A stretch of DNA of 62,060 bases from JBGSUE01 sp041753515 (GTDB lineage Bacteria > Patescibacteriota > Microgenomatia > UBA10105 > UBA927): NCBI GenBank assembly GCA_041753515.1, contig JBGSUE010000056.1:1-62060 (forward strand), read 5' to 3'. Positions within the stretch are counted from its first letter, which is position 1, and each line of letters starts with the position of its first letter. The position numbers and the translations under genes were made by a program. Under the pieces are notes generated by a model. The model saw only the letters and a list, made by a program, of their open reading frames with translations, ran no database searches and had not been told where the DNA came from. This document shows positions 1-8,362 of this stretch, piece after piece.

Positions 1-78
1 AGGGATATCACGAGCAAACAACTTAACTATGAGACTAACTTTATTGCGGTTTAACCGCATGCAGAACTTGATGGTCAT
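1..78 (-). pseudogene. Transposase N-terminal fragment (cut by contig end)
   Basis: This is an open frame of 26 codons starting at ATG 78 on the minus strand and running off the contig. It reads MTIKFCMRLNRNK and then SLIVKLFARDIP. A short N-terminus with a Cys followed by a basic, helix-turn-helix-like region (LIVKLFARDIP, where related proteins continue into a resolvase-like HTH) resembles IS1595-family transposases. No catalytic part is visible. The gene is probably intact in the genome and cut here only by the contig edge. Confidence 0.5.
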
Positions 79-138
79 ATTTGTCCAGTTTATCGCACTA
101 ATACTTAGATTGTACTAGTGCTTAACTGGGCAAGACCC
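1..138 (-). mobile_element. Truncated insertion sequence, probably IS1595-like (left copy)
   Basis: Bases 42-138 are an exact inverted copy of 61964-62060. Read outward on the minus strand, the element begins GGGTCTTGCCCAG at base 138, runs about 60 bases and enters an open frame starting with ATG at 78, which continues off the contig. A GGG-initial end followed closely by a transposase start is typical of an insertion sequence. The family assignment rests on the short translated N-terminus and is tentative. The perfect 7-bp hairpin TGCGGTT/AACCGCA at 45-59 lies inside the coding part. Confidence 0.7.
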
Positions 139-484
139 TAATTTTTTAGAATTCCCATTCTCTTTTCATAATTCATTACAGAAAAATTCACTGCTTACTT
201 GGTGTGGTGATTTCGTGATGACCACATCTAGGTTAGCCCTCTCAAAAAGCCGTCCTGGGGCATCTGAGAGGCTCAGATTTAGCCTTGATATTTACAATGC
301 ATATGTCAAAGTCGGCTCGACCAAAATCCGATTATCATACGATCAAAAAAGAAGGATAGTAAGGCATATATATAGGATCGAGTGAATTGTATTGAATGAT
401 CACATGCAAAATAGATAGTTTCGTACGAATGAACGATACATTTACATTGTTGACATTTCTTATGTAGTCGCACAATAATTAGAT
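139..484. other. Intergenic region without a recognisable gene
   Basis: No convincing coding sequence was found; only an 18-codon frame at 302-358 is open. Two imperfect hairpins are visible. TGTGGT/ACCACA lies at about 204-227 and CCTCTCA/TGAGAGG at about 238-271, so a small structured RNA is possible but not supported by any motif I know. A clear promoter for the recombinase closes the region. I did not find a dif-like site. Confidence 0.5.
450..479 (+). promoter_or_regulatory. Promoter of the tyrosine recombinase gene (leaderless)
   Basis: A perfect -35 box TTGACA (450-455), an 18-base spacer and the -10 box AATAAT (474-479) end five bases before the ATG at 485. Transcription should begin at or next to the start codon, giving a leaderless mRNA. 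There is no Shine-Dalgarno sequence, which fits. Confidence 0.7.
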
Positions 485-1471
485 ATGAGCAGAAATTTAC
501 CTGATCTTGTCCGTCAATTTTTGGAATATCTTGAAATTGAGCGCAATGTGTCGAAACTGACCGTACGCAATTACGGTCATTACCTCAATAGATTATTGGT
601 GTTTTTAGCCACCTCTGCCCTGCCGGACCACACACAATCCGATGCGGAAAATGTGCAAAAAAAGACTGACGCACTGACTGTTGCCGATGTAACTGCCGAT
701 GCCATTCACGCATTCCGATTGGCACTATCCCGATTTGTGGATGAGCATGGGATCTCTCTCAAACGAGTGACCCAGAATTACCACCTGATAGCGCTCAGGT
801 CATTTCTCAAATTTTGTCTCAAACGTGATATTCCCGTCATAGCACCTGAAAAAATCGACCTGCCAAAAGCTGATTCGCACTCAATTAAGTTTTTGGAACG
901 CGAACAGATTGATCGGCTTTTGAATATGCCGGACGTATCCCGTGATGATGGACTGCGGGATAAAGCAATACTTGAGGTCCTGTTTTCAACTGGCCTTCGG
1001 GTGTCCGAACTTGTGTCGCTCAACCGTGATCAGATAAATATGGAGCGCCGGGAATTTGGTGTGATCGGCAAAGGCAGGAGACCAAGGGTTGTATTTTTAT
1101 CCGAAGGATCGACTGATTGGCTCAAGAGGTATCTCGCAAAACGTGATGACCAGTCGCCGGCACTATTTATACGATACGGAGGAAAAAAGCCGGATCCTGA
1201 GGATAAAAAATCGTTGGAAATGCGATTAACCGCCAGAAGCGTCCAGCGGCTTGTGGAAAAATACGTGAAGAAAGCGCGTCTTCCCATAAAAATTACACCG
1301 CACGGACTCCGTCACAGTTTTGCTACGGATTTGCTTTCGGGTGGAGCTGATCTTCGTGCCATCCAGGAAATGCTCGGACATAAAAACGTATCGACGACAC
1401 AGATTTACACGCATATTACCAATCCCCAGCTCAAAGACATCCATGAAAAATTCCACCATAAAACAGACTAG
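485..1471 (+). CDS. Tyrosine recombinase, XerC/XerD type
   Basis: This 328-residue site-specific recombinase cuts and rejoins DNA through a tyrosine-DNA intermediate. The N-terminal SAM-like core-binding domain (about 5-125) is followed by the catalytic domain (about 135-320). The catalytic set is complete: Arg172 (LRVSEL), Lys196 (GKGRR), His273 and Arg276 (HGLRHS), His299 (LGHKN) and the nucleophile Tyr308 (QIYTH). Length and motifs fit the Xer housekeeping recombinases that resolve chromosome dimers. C versus D cannot be told apart, and no dif site was seen. The start is fixed by a leaderless promoter. The 3' end overlaps the next gene by 29 bases, suggesting co-transcription. Confidence 0.93.
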   Translation: MSRNLPDLVRQFLEYLEIERNVSKLTVRNYGHYLNRLLVFLATSALPDHTQSDAENVQKKTDALTVADVTADAIHAFRLALSRFVDEHGISLKRVTQNYHLIALRSFLKFCLKRDIPVIAPEKIDLPKADSHSIKFLEREQIDRLLNMPDVSRDDGLRDKAILEVLFSTGLRVSELVSLNRDQINMERREFGVIGKGRRPRVVFLSEGSTDWLKRYLAKRDDQSPALFIRYGGKKPDPEDKKSLEMRLTARSVQRLVEKYVKKARLPIKITPHGLRHSFATDLLSGGADLRAIQEMLGHKNVSTTQIYTHITNPQLKDIHEKFHHKTD

Positions 1472-2744
1472 TCCGATACGGATAACCTATGACAGATTTT
1501 CACCTGAAGATATCGTCCGTATCCGGGCATCATCACATACAGAAGCTGCATACGTATTGGGAAAAACGATGCGTTTGTTTACCGCACAAATCGTACGTAA
1601 ATATGAAAAAAAGTGGCGTCATAAACGTTCGGCTCTAGACGCTGCCAAACATTTTCTGACACGTTTGGATACGCTTTCTCAATCCCGAATCGGCGCCATG
1701 GGCGGAGTGCACTACGTCAAGCGGTACAGGGACATTTTTGACGGGTATGCAAGAGGTGCCGGAATAACCCGGGAAGCATGCATGATGCTTCAGATGGAAA
1801 TTTCCGGCGGCTGTCAGACCCTGTTTGTAAAGAATACAGACGGGGTTTCAGGATTTCATATCGAGGAGAATGCGGCAGACATGGATTTATTTTCCCATCT
1901 TGTAGACAAAAAACCATATGTATATCCGTATAGACTGATAGAGGCAGATATTCAGGAGGAAAGAAAAGTATTCTTTTCATACCCGGGACTCTGTTGGGGA
2001 GGTTCTACATTCGGTTTAGATGTTGGATCAGGAATTTTCAATGCTGTGGATGCGTTTGATCTGGATATTCCATGGAGCGAGAAAAAAACACGTGATGTTA
2101 CCGCCAACGCTGTCGCATCAATACTGTTTGAGGTTACTGATATGCAGAAAGCCGCAACAGTACTTTCTTCATTCAAAAAGAATGCGGTGGCTGTATACGG
2201 CGGATATGCATATCACATGGTTACAGCGGACAATCTGGCCTCTTTCGAATACGGGGCGACAGTCTTTAGGCGTGTGCCACCATACCGTCAAACATATATC
2301 GCGCAGTGCAATATTCCGCGTACATCCGCACTTGTCCGTTTATGTGTGCATAAAGATGCAGGATTCTATTCAAAAAAGAAAAAAACCAGGAAACAGATTA
2401 TGTATACACTTTCATTGAAGCAGCGATGGAAACGGTTAAAAAATGTAGCAATGCAACTGGAAGATCCTGATCAGATTGATGAAATTCTTGCCGGAACGAA
2501 TGCTCCGGTTGAGAGAACATCGTCGGGGCGTTTTGTTTTTGACCGGTATACATCTCCGTGGACGGCTTCGTATGTCACGTTTGCCAGAAATGTTCTTCAT
2601 ATGCATAAATACGGCCCCCTTCATGAAAACGGATATTCATATATTTATCACAGAGAAAATCCGGCACATCGGAAACTCGTCAATAATAATACATGGAAAA
2701 AGGCCGTGAGGAAGTGGCGGCGGGTATACGGGAAACGGTCATGA
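1443..2744 (+). CDS. C45-like Ntn-hydrolase / acyltransferase
   Basis: This 433-residue protein resembles the peptidase C45 (acyl-CoA:6-aminopenicillanate acyltransferase-like) family of self-processing Ntn-hydrolases, which make or break amide bonds. The probable nucleophile is Cys124 in SGGCQTLFV. It is followed by a strand GFHIEEN, then by a GGSTFGLDVGSGIFNAVD segment like the family's second strand block, a long helix and SFEYG. No signal peptide or membrane segment is seen. The start at 1443 lies inside the recombinase gene, and the end overlaps the ATP-grasp gene by ATGA, so the three genes probably form one transcript. Substrate is unknown. The basic C-terminus (KKAVRKWRRVYGKR) is unusual. 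Family call is moderate and based on motif layout only. Confidence 0.55.
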   Translation: MKNSTIKQTSPIRITYDRFSPEDIVRIRASSHTEAAYVLGKTMRLFTAQIVRKYEKKWRHKRSALDAAKHFLTRLDTLSQSRIGAMGGVHYVKRYRDIFDGYARGAGITREACMMLQMEISGGCQTLFVKNTDGVSGFHIEENAADMDLFSHLVDKKPYVYPYRLIEADIQEERKVFFSYPGLCWGGSTFGLDVGSGIFNAVDAFDLDIPWSEKKTRDVTANAVASILFEVTDMQKAATVLSSFKKNAVAVYGGYAYHMVTADNLASFEYGATVFRRVPPYRQTYIAQCNIPRTSALVRLCVHKDAGFYSKKKKTRKQIMYTLSLKQRWKRLKNVAMQLEDPDQIDEILAGTNAPVERTSSGRFVFDRYTSPWTASYVTFARNVLHMHKYGPLHENGYSYIYHRENPAHRKLVNNNTWKKAVRKWRRVYGKRS

Positions 2745-3730
2745 AGATTACAGTTCTTTATTCCAAGCCGACGAAACGGTATAAAACAGGCCGGTTTGCC
2801 GAAGCCGAGGATGACACAAAAGATTCGGCATTGTTCATCGTCACATCACTCCGGCGACTGGGTCATACTGTGTGTACTCATGCAATTGATGCACATTCAA
2901 TACATACGATCAATAAGATTAAAGCAGATCTGATATTTAATTATATCGAATGGACAGGGTGCGATTTGCCTATTGCCCTGAGGGCTATGCAGATACTACA
3001 TGCAACAGGCATACACTATACCGGGGCGACTCCGGAGAATTACCGCGATACGACGGATAAGATTCTGTTAAAAAAACTTCTTGATATGAATAAAATACGG
3101 ACTGCTACATGGCAGGTGTTTTATACCGGCTGTGAGAAAGTCCGACAGGATTTTGAATATCCGTTGTTTTTAAAAGTGGCAACTGAGCATAGCGGTGTCG
3201 GACTAGATGGGGAATCAAAAATTGACAAGCCTGCAGATTTTTACAAGAGGATCCGGAAAAAAATACATGCATTCAAACAGCCTGTGATTGTGGAAGAATA
3301 TCTCCCTGGTGAGGAATTTGAAGTGGGCATGATAGATACTGATGGCGGCCTGGAGGTATTTCCGCCAGCATCTAATGAATATGCGCCGGATTCTCCTATA
3401 CCGTTTCTCACATACAACGGACGGTGGGCAAAACATTCGGAAAAATATGTACGCTACCGTGTCGCGGTGAGAACGCTCGAACCGGTCCTGAAAAGGAAAA
3501 TTACCGCAGTATGCCGAAAAACATTTCTCCGACTCGGATTCCGGGATTATGCGCGCTTTGATCTACGGCTGGACCGGAATGGCGACCCAGTCATAATTGA
3601 GGCAAATTCCAATCCCGGAATAGATAATACGGATGAAAATGGACTTTCCGCAGGTTTTAAGGCACAAGGATATACGTTTGATGATTTTATCGGGCTGATT
3701 GTCGATTCAGCACACCGGCGCATGCGTTAA
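2741..3730 (+). CDS. ATP-grasp ligase, D-Ala-D-Ala ligase-like
   Basis: This 329-residue ATP-grasp enzyme would form an amide or peptide bond through an acyl-phosphate. Visible are the central lid EEYLPGEEFEVGMID and the metal and ATP site RDYARFDLRLDRNG followed by IIEANSNPGID, which has the E-x-N-x-N-P-G pattern of D-Ala-D-Ala ligases. The N-terminal domain is short and lacks an obvious canonical Ddl serine loop, so an amino-acid or peptide ligase of another specificity is equally likely. The start at 2741 is chosen because it gives the ATGA overlap with the C45-like gene; an upstream in-frame ATG at 2693 would lengthen it without homology. The stop shares the palindrome TTAA with the convergent C39-like gene. 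Confidence 0.8.
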   Translation: MKITVLYSKPTKRYKTGRFAEAEDDTKDSALFIVTSLRRLGHTVCTHAIDAHSIHTINKIKADLIFNYIEWTGCDLPIALRAMQILHATGIHYTGATPENYRDTTDKILLKKLLDMNKIRTATWQVFYTGCEKVRQDFEYPLFLKVATEHSGVGLDGESKIDKPADFYKRIRKKIHAFKQPVIVEEYLPGEEFEVGMIDTDGGLEVFPPASNEYAPDSPIPFLTYNGRWAKHSEKYVRYRVAVRTLEPVLKRKITAVCRKTFLRLGFRDYARFDLRLDRNGDPVIIEANSNPGIDNTDENGLSAGFKAQGYTFDDFIGLIVDSAHRRMR

Positions 3731-4338
3731 ACGGAAGATCTGATATATTTCCAGTTTGGATGTTCTGTGTTATTTTTTTCATACAATACGTACAATGGTC
3801 GGATCAGCCATTTCCTGACCATCGAATGCCCTCCCCGTTTCCCCGGATTACTCCGTTTCACAACGTCATAATCCAGCCACCGCTTCAAAAAATCACTCCA
3901 CCTGTACGAAATTTTTTTACCTTTGTAGCTATCGAAGACGGTAATAGTGTTATGTGTGCCGGACAGGGAAGCAACGACGGCAAAATGCTCGCTGTTTATA
4001 TCGACGACACCGCCCTTGGTATCGTACATATAACTGACGATAGCGACCCGTACACCACTGCGGGGAGTTTTTAAAACGTTGGTGATATGGCGTTTGGTTG
4101 CTTTTTCAAGAAGAACGGCATGTATGTTAAGTTTCTTTATGGCGCGGAGAAAATTGGGAGTCGATGTGCCGTTTCTCGTTGTCTTACAGAGCCGGATAAG
4201 CGCCTGCAGATTAGACCGTTTCCCCATAAGTTTCAGGGCCATTTTCAGGCTTACCGGACCGCATGTATAATCATTGGGCTGTTTGACTGGTTTTGCTCGT
4301 GATCGTGGCATGAGAAGGCAGTATACCCGTTTTTTCAT
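3727..4338 (-). CDS. C39-like papain-fold cysteine peptidase
   Basis: This 203-residue protein carries the signature of the C39 (double-glycine leader) peptidase family. It has Q20-x5-C26-G-P (QPNDYTCGPVSLKMAL), the catalytic His118 in SEHFAVVASLSG and the third residue Asp136 in VFDSYKG. It lacks the ABC transporter part found in bacteriocin exporters, so it is a stand-alone, probably cytoplasmic or surface-released peptidase or amidase. The C-terminal third is basic and tyrosine-rich. It converges on the ATP-grasp and C45-like genes and shares four bases of stop codon with them, suggesting a functional set. The start is the first ATG; an internal ATG at 4311 is an alternative. Confidence 0.72.
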   Translation of the reverse strand: MKKRVYCLLMPRSRAKPVKQPNDYTCGPVSLKMALKLMGKRSNLQALIRLCKTTRNGTSTPNFLRAIKKLNIHAVLLEKATKRHITNVLKTPRSGVRVAIVSYMYDTKGGVVDINSEHFAVVASLSGTHNTITVFDSYKGKKISYRWSDFLKRWLDYDVVKRSNPGKRGGHSMVRKWLIRPLYVLYEKNNTEHPNWKYIRSSV

Positions 4339-4360
4339 CCGTTCTCAAGACCTATAATTA

Positions 4361-5164
4361 CTAATTACGTCGCACATTATTGAGCGACGCAAAGATGATA
4401 TTTTTCATGAGGCATGCAATATTGACCGGTCCTACTCCACCCGGTGTTGGTGTATACCATGAAGCAATATCGGCAATTTCAGCCTCATTATAGTCTCCAT
4501 GAAGTTTTCCGCTGCCGTCACGGTGCATACCGATGGAAATGAGGATGACACCTCTTTTAATACTATCACGTCGCACAATATTTGGCTTCCCTACTGCACT
4601 TATGACAACATCAGCACTGCGCGTGACGCGTTCAGGATCACGGGTGTGCGAATCGATGAGTGTAACCGTATACCCCTGCCGTTGAAAAAAAGCATATATA
4701 GGTTTTCCTGCAGTGACCCCTTTTCCAATGACCGCAATGTGCATGTCTTTATGGAATTGGGTTTGTTTTAAAATTTCTCTTACTGCTTGTACAACTGGAA
4801 CTTGGAAATGTGAACCCGGTACGAAACCGTCGACGTCTTTTTCCGGGGCAACAGTGAGAAGTTCTTGTGGATTACCGATCAAAAATCCGGACGGAACCGG
4901 TTGCTGCAGAATCATGGCATGGATAGAATCGTCTGTGTTTGACTGTCCAATGACCGTATTAATATTTTCAATTGACTGAGGAGTTTCAAATTTTTTGATA
5001 AGTATGTGAATACCAAGCATATCACACGTCTTCTGTTTTTGCCGGATATATGCATTTGAATTAACATCAGACCCAATCTGAATTATCAATAGTTTTGCTG
5101 CAGCGGGCACTTCAGGAAGATGTGAGTAAATTTGATCTGCAAGCGTTCTGCCGTCGATTTTCAT
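4361..5164 (-). CDS. folD: FolD, methylene-THF dehydrogenase/cyclohydrolase
   Basis: This 267-residue bifunctional enzyme interconverts 5,10-methylene- and 10-formyl-tetrahydrofolate and supplies formyl groups for purines and initiator tRNA. The active-site pair is Tyr39 and Lys43 (NAYIRQKQK), followed by QQPVP, the invariant P-x-KDVDGF and the C-terminal TPGGVGPVN loop. The NADP-binding turn reads VIGKGVTAGKP where most homologues have GRS, a conservative variant. It lies seven bases downstream of gyrA on the same strand and is probably co-transcribed with it. Confidence 0.95.
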   Translation of the reverse strand: MKIDGRTLADQIYSHLPEVPAAAKLLIIQIGSDVNSNAYIRQKQKTCDMLGIHILIKKFETPQSIENINTVIGQSNTDDSIHAMILQQPVPSGFLIGNPQELLTVAPEKDVDGFVPGSHFQVPVVQAVREILKQTQFHKDMHIAVIGKGVTAGKPIYAFFQRQGYTVTLIDSHTRDPERVTRSADVVISAVGKPNIVRRDSIKRGVILISIGMHRDGSGKLHGDYNEAEIADIASWYTPTPGGVGPVNIACLMKNIIFASLNNVRRN

Positions 5165-5171
5165 TGTACAT

Positions 5172-7667
5172 TTATTTTAAAAGACAGGTGGCGGCGGCTA
5201 TGGTATCCGTTTTATCGGCAAACCGCATGAGAATGACTCCACTTGTCGCCCGTCCGAGTTTCGGGATGGAACCAATAGGAAGTTTCACGACCTGACCTTT
5301 TGTTGATGTCATGACCACGGAATCACAGTCGGCCGGCACAATTTGCGATACCTTCACTTTTCCTGTTTTATCCTTCACTTCTGCTACCTTGACTCCCTGC
5401 CCGCCTCGCCTCTGACGGGGAAAATCTTTGAGGAGTGTTTTTTTGCCGATTCCTTTTTCCATGATGGTCAGGAAATAGTCGTTTCTGTTTTCCTCATTAA
5501 TGACGTCCATGCTGGTAATGTAATCGCCGTTTTTGAGAAGAATACCCCGCACACCCATCGTATCGCGGGCAGTAGCGCGTACTTCAACTTCCCCAAACCG
5601 GATGGATTTTCCGGTATGCGATACCAACAATACATCATTCGTGCCGCTTGTAATCGCAGCGTAGGACAAATGATCGCCCGGTTCCAGTTTTATGGCAACC
5701 AGTCCGCTTCGTCTGATATTTTCATATTCGTTGAGTTTTGATTTCTTTACCGTTCCGTTTTTTGTTGCCATGATGATAAATTTGAGCCCCTGTTCCTTCT
5801 GGTCAATACTGCGTAAAGTATATGTGAGAACTGATGTCACTTTTTCATCCGATTCAATGTTGATGAGATTGACGATTGCTTGCCCTTTGGATTGCCGTGT
5901 CGCCTCGGGGATATCCCAGATCCGCACTTGGTAGACTTTTCCGCGGTCGGTAAAAAACAGCATATTGTCGTGCGTTTTGGCTGAAATGATGCGGTCGATG
6001 CCATCTTCTTCTTTTGTCGCCATTCCGATGACGCCTTTGCCTCCCCTCTCCTGCATTTTAAACGTGCTTTTTGGAAGACGTTTAATGTATCCGGATTGAC
6101 TCATAGTAATGATGGCGTCTTCATTCGGGATCAGCTGTTCATCGGAAAATTCACCGACACGGCTTTTATACACTTTTGTTTTGCGTGCATCTGCATATTT
6201 TTCCTTGAGTTTTATGATTTCATCTTTCACGACTTTCAGAATTTTTTCAGGATGTGCGAGAAGGTCTTCAAGATATGTAATAGTCTCACGCACAAGTGCC
6301 AGCTCGTCTTCGATTTTCTGACGCTCAAGGGCTGCCAGACGCCGCAGCTGCATATCAAGTATTGCTGTCGTTTGGATGTCGGAGAGACCAAAACGGCTCA
6401 TGAGTTTCTTTTTCGCCTCATCAGCATCAGCACTTTTTTTAATGATTGAAATGACTTCATCTATATGATCAGAGGCAATTTTCAAGCCTTCCAGGATATG
6501 TTCCCGTGCTTGTGCCTCTTTCAGTTCATATTCGCTGCGTTTGCGGATGACATCGTGACGGTGTTTGATGTATTCTTCGAGTATTGTTTTGAGTGTTACC
6601 GTTTGTGGTGTATCGTCGACAAGTGCAACCATGTTGACCGGAAATGTTGTCTGCAGTTGCGTTTGTTTGAAAAGGTTGTTGAGGACCTGTTTGGGGCGTG
6701 CATCACGTTTCAGTTCAACGACGACACGTATACCCCGTCTGTCCGATTCATCCCGCAAGTCGCTGATTCCATCGAGTTTCTTTTCCTTGACAAGGTCCGC
6801 GATTTTTGCAACAAGCTGGGCTTTGTTAACCTGATACGGCAATTCGGAAATGGCAATCATGGATTTACCCATACCCATTTCCTCAATTTCAGCTTTTCCC
6901 CTCATAACGATTTTGCCCCGACCGGTTGCGTAAGCGCTGCGGATTTCGGAAATATCGTAAATAGCACCTCCTGTGGGAAAATCCGGTCCCTGGACAAACT
7001 GCATAAGATCTTCTACCGAGACATCGAAGATAAATTCTGCACGAGACGTATCCTTTGAAGAAGTGATTTTTGATTTTTCAATCACATGAATAATTGCATC
7101 CGCTACCTCTCCAAGATTATGCGGAGGAATTTTTGTTGCCATACCTACGGCAATGCCTTCCGAACCCATGAGAAGGAGGTTGGGCAGTTTCGCAGGCAGA
7201 ACTGTAGGTTCATCGATTGTGCCATCGAAATTCGGGATAAATTTTACCGTTTCCTTTTCAATATCAAAAAGCATTTCAGATGAGATTGCGCTCATGCGGC
7301 ATTCCGTATACCGCATGGCAGCTGGCGGGTCGCCGTCGACTGATCCGAAATTTCCCTGTCCGTCCACCAGCATATACCTCATGGAAAAATTTTGAGCAAG
7401 ACGGACAAGTGCGTCATATACTGAAGAATCTCCATGCGGATGAAATTTCCCTAAAACTTCTCCGACGACTGTTGCACTCTTTTTATATTTGGACGTATGG
7501 GTCATTCCCACTTTATGCATTGCATACAGAATTCGTCTGTGGACAGGTTTTAAACCGTCACGCACGTCAGGAAGCGCGCGAGACACGATGACGCTCATTG
7601 CATAATCCAGGTAGGATTTTTGCATTTCAGATACGATTTCTGAATTGATGACTTTTCCGATGTCCAT
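5172..7667 (-). CDS. gyrA: DNA gyrase subunit A
   Basis: This 831-residue type IIA topoisomerase subunit breaks and rejoins DNA. The winged-helix and tower region is complete, with catalytic Tyr120 preceded by Arg119 (AAMRYTECRM). The C-terminal beta-pinwheel carries a GyrA-box-like QERGGKG, with a second RQRRGGQG near the end, so gyrase rather than topoisomerase IV is favoured. The partner gyrB lies upstream on the same strand, separated by ppa. A hairpin-type repeat (7679-7775) lies immediately upstream of the start. The ATG is preceded by an AT-rich stretch (TATTATAAAT) and no Shine-Dalgarno. Confidence 0.97.
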   Translation of the reverse strand: MDIGKVINSEIVSEMQKSYLDYAMSVIVSRALPDVRDGLKPVHRRILYAMHKVGMTHTSKYKKSATVVGEVLGKFHPHGDSSVYDALVRLAQNFSMRYMLVDGQGNFGSVDGDPPAAMRYTECRMSAISSEMLFDIEKETVKFIPNFDGTIDEPTVLPAKLPNLLLMGSEGIAVGMATKIPPHNLGEVADAIIHVIEKSKITSSKDTSRAEFIFDVSVEDLMQFVQGPDFPTGGAIYDISEIRSAYATGRGKIVMRGKAEIEEMGMGKSMIAISELPYQVNKAQLVAKIADLVKEKKLDGISDLRDESDRRGIRVVVELKRDARPKQVLNNLFKQTQLQTTFPVNMVALVDDTPQTVTLKTILEEYIKHRHDVIRKRSEYELKEAQAREHILEGLKIASDHIDEVISIIKKSADADEAKKKLMSRFGLSDIQTTAILDMQLRRLAALERQKIEDELALVRETITYLEDLLAHPEKILKVVKDEIIKLKEKYADARKTKVYKSRVGEFSDEQLIPNEDAIITMSQSGYIKRLPKSTFKMQERGGKGVIGMATKEEDGIDRIISAKTHDNMLFFTDRGKVYQVRIWDIPEATRQSKGQAIVNLINIESDEKVTSVLTYTLRSIDQKEQGLKFIIMATKNGTVKKSKLNEYENIRRSGLVAIKLEPGDHLSYAAITSGTNDVLLVSHTGKSIRFGEVEVRATARDTMGVRGILLKNGDYITSMDVINEENRNDYFLTIMEKGIGKKTLLKDFPRQRRGGQGVKVAEVKDKTGKVKVSQIVPADCDSVVMTSTKGQVVKLPIGSIPKLGRATSGVILMRFADKTDTIAAATCLLK

Positions 7668-7678
7668 ATTTATAATAT

Positions 7679-7775
7679 TGTCATCGCGAGCGAGTCCGCG
7701 AGCGTGGCGATCCCGTCGGGGATTCCTGCCTGCCGGCAGGCAGGGCTTCGCCGTCGGAACGGCCTCGCAATGACA
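7679..7775. repeat. Dispersed hairpin repeat (TGTCATYGCGAG type)
   Basis: Starts TGTCATCGCGAG and ends CTCGCAATGACA, so the two edges are inverted relatives, with internal GC-rich palindromes including CCTGCCTGCCGGCAGGCAGG. A second member of this type lies at 25828-25954. It occupies the gyrA-ppa intergenic space and has no coding capacity. Confidence 0.85.
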
Positions 7776-7776
7776 G

Positions 7777-8280
7777 TTATTTCATTCCATTCTTAATTTC
7801 CTCAAAAGCTGCTTTTTTTCCTTTCCACTCTTTCAGTTTTACCCATTTTCCTGGTTCCAGTTCTTTATAATGTTCAAAAAAATGTTTAATTTTATCTTTT
7901 GTCGCCTTTGGAATATCTCCCACATCGTTCCAGACTCCGAAAAGCGGATCGGATTTTTCCGGTGGGACGGCCACGACTTTTGCATCCATTCCTGCTTCAT
8001 CCTCCATTTCCAGAAGTCCGATCGGTTTGACATTTACCAGTATCCCCGGATGAAGCGGCTGGCTGCACAGAACCATTACGTCAACCGGATCACCGTCACC
8101 GGATTTCGTTCCCGGAACGAATCCGTAATTAGCCGGATAGCCCATTGTGGTGCGGACAAACCGGTCCACCGCTATGACTCCGGCTTCCTTATCCATTTCA
8201 TATTTCACCATGCACCCTTGCGGAATTTCGATAATAACATTGACATCCTCAGGCGGATTTTTTCCTGGTTTTATATTCAT
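7777..8280 (-). CDS. ppa: Inorganic pyrophosphatase
   Basis: This 167-residue soluble family I pyrophosphatase hydrolyses the pyrophosphate released by polymer synthesis. The signature D-G-D-P-V-D (residues near 65-70) binds the catalytic metals, and the conserved EIPQG, KYEMDKE, YPANYGFVP and WVKLKEWKG blocks are present. A strong Shine-Dalgarno TAAGGAGGT lies just upstream of the ATG at 8280, unlike the many leaderless genes here. Hairpin repeats lie on both sides, so its grouping with gyrA and gyrB is physical and may not mean one transcript. Confidence 0.97.
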   Translation of the reverse strand: MNIKPGKNPPEDVNVIIEIPQGCMVKYEMDKEAGVIAVDRFVRTTMGYPANYGFVPGTKSGDGDPVDVMVLCSQPLHPGILVNVKPIGLLEMEDEAGMDAKVVAVPPEKSDPLFGVWNDVGDIPKATKDKIKHFFEHYKELEPGKWVKLKEWKGKKAAFEEIKNGMK

Positions 8281-8296
8281 AGTACCTCCTTATCTT

Positions 8297-8362
8297 GTCA
8301 TGCTGAACTTGTTTCAGCATCACGTTAATACAAACTAGATCCCGAAACAAGTTCGGGATGAC
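8297..8362. repeat. Dispersed hairpin repeat pair (GTCATGCTGAA and GTCATCCCGAA types)
   Basis: Two head-to-head units. GTCATGCTGAACTTGTTTCAGCATC forms one hairpin and, on the other strand, GTCATCCCGAACTTGTTTCGGGATC forms a second. The same modules recur at 30538-30583, 30886-31044 and 37265-37328. The last base lies in the gyrB stop codon. Confidence 0.85.

Noticed and set aside
139..484. Possible structured RNA (hairpins near 204-227 and 238-271) or dif site
   Set aside because: Stems are short and imperfect and no conserved RNA or XerCD-type 28-bp core could be recognised.
1320..1442. 41-residue extension of the C45-like protein inside the recombinase gene
   Set aside because: Out-of-frame reading of a conserved recombinase region (HxxR block); the ATG at 1443 gives a normal overlap.
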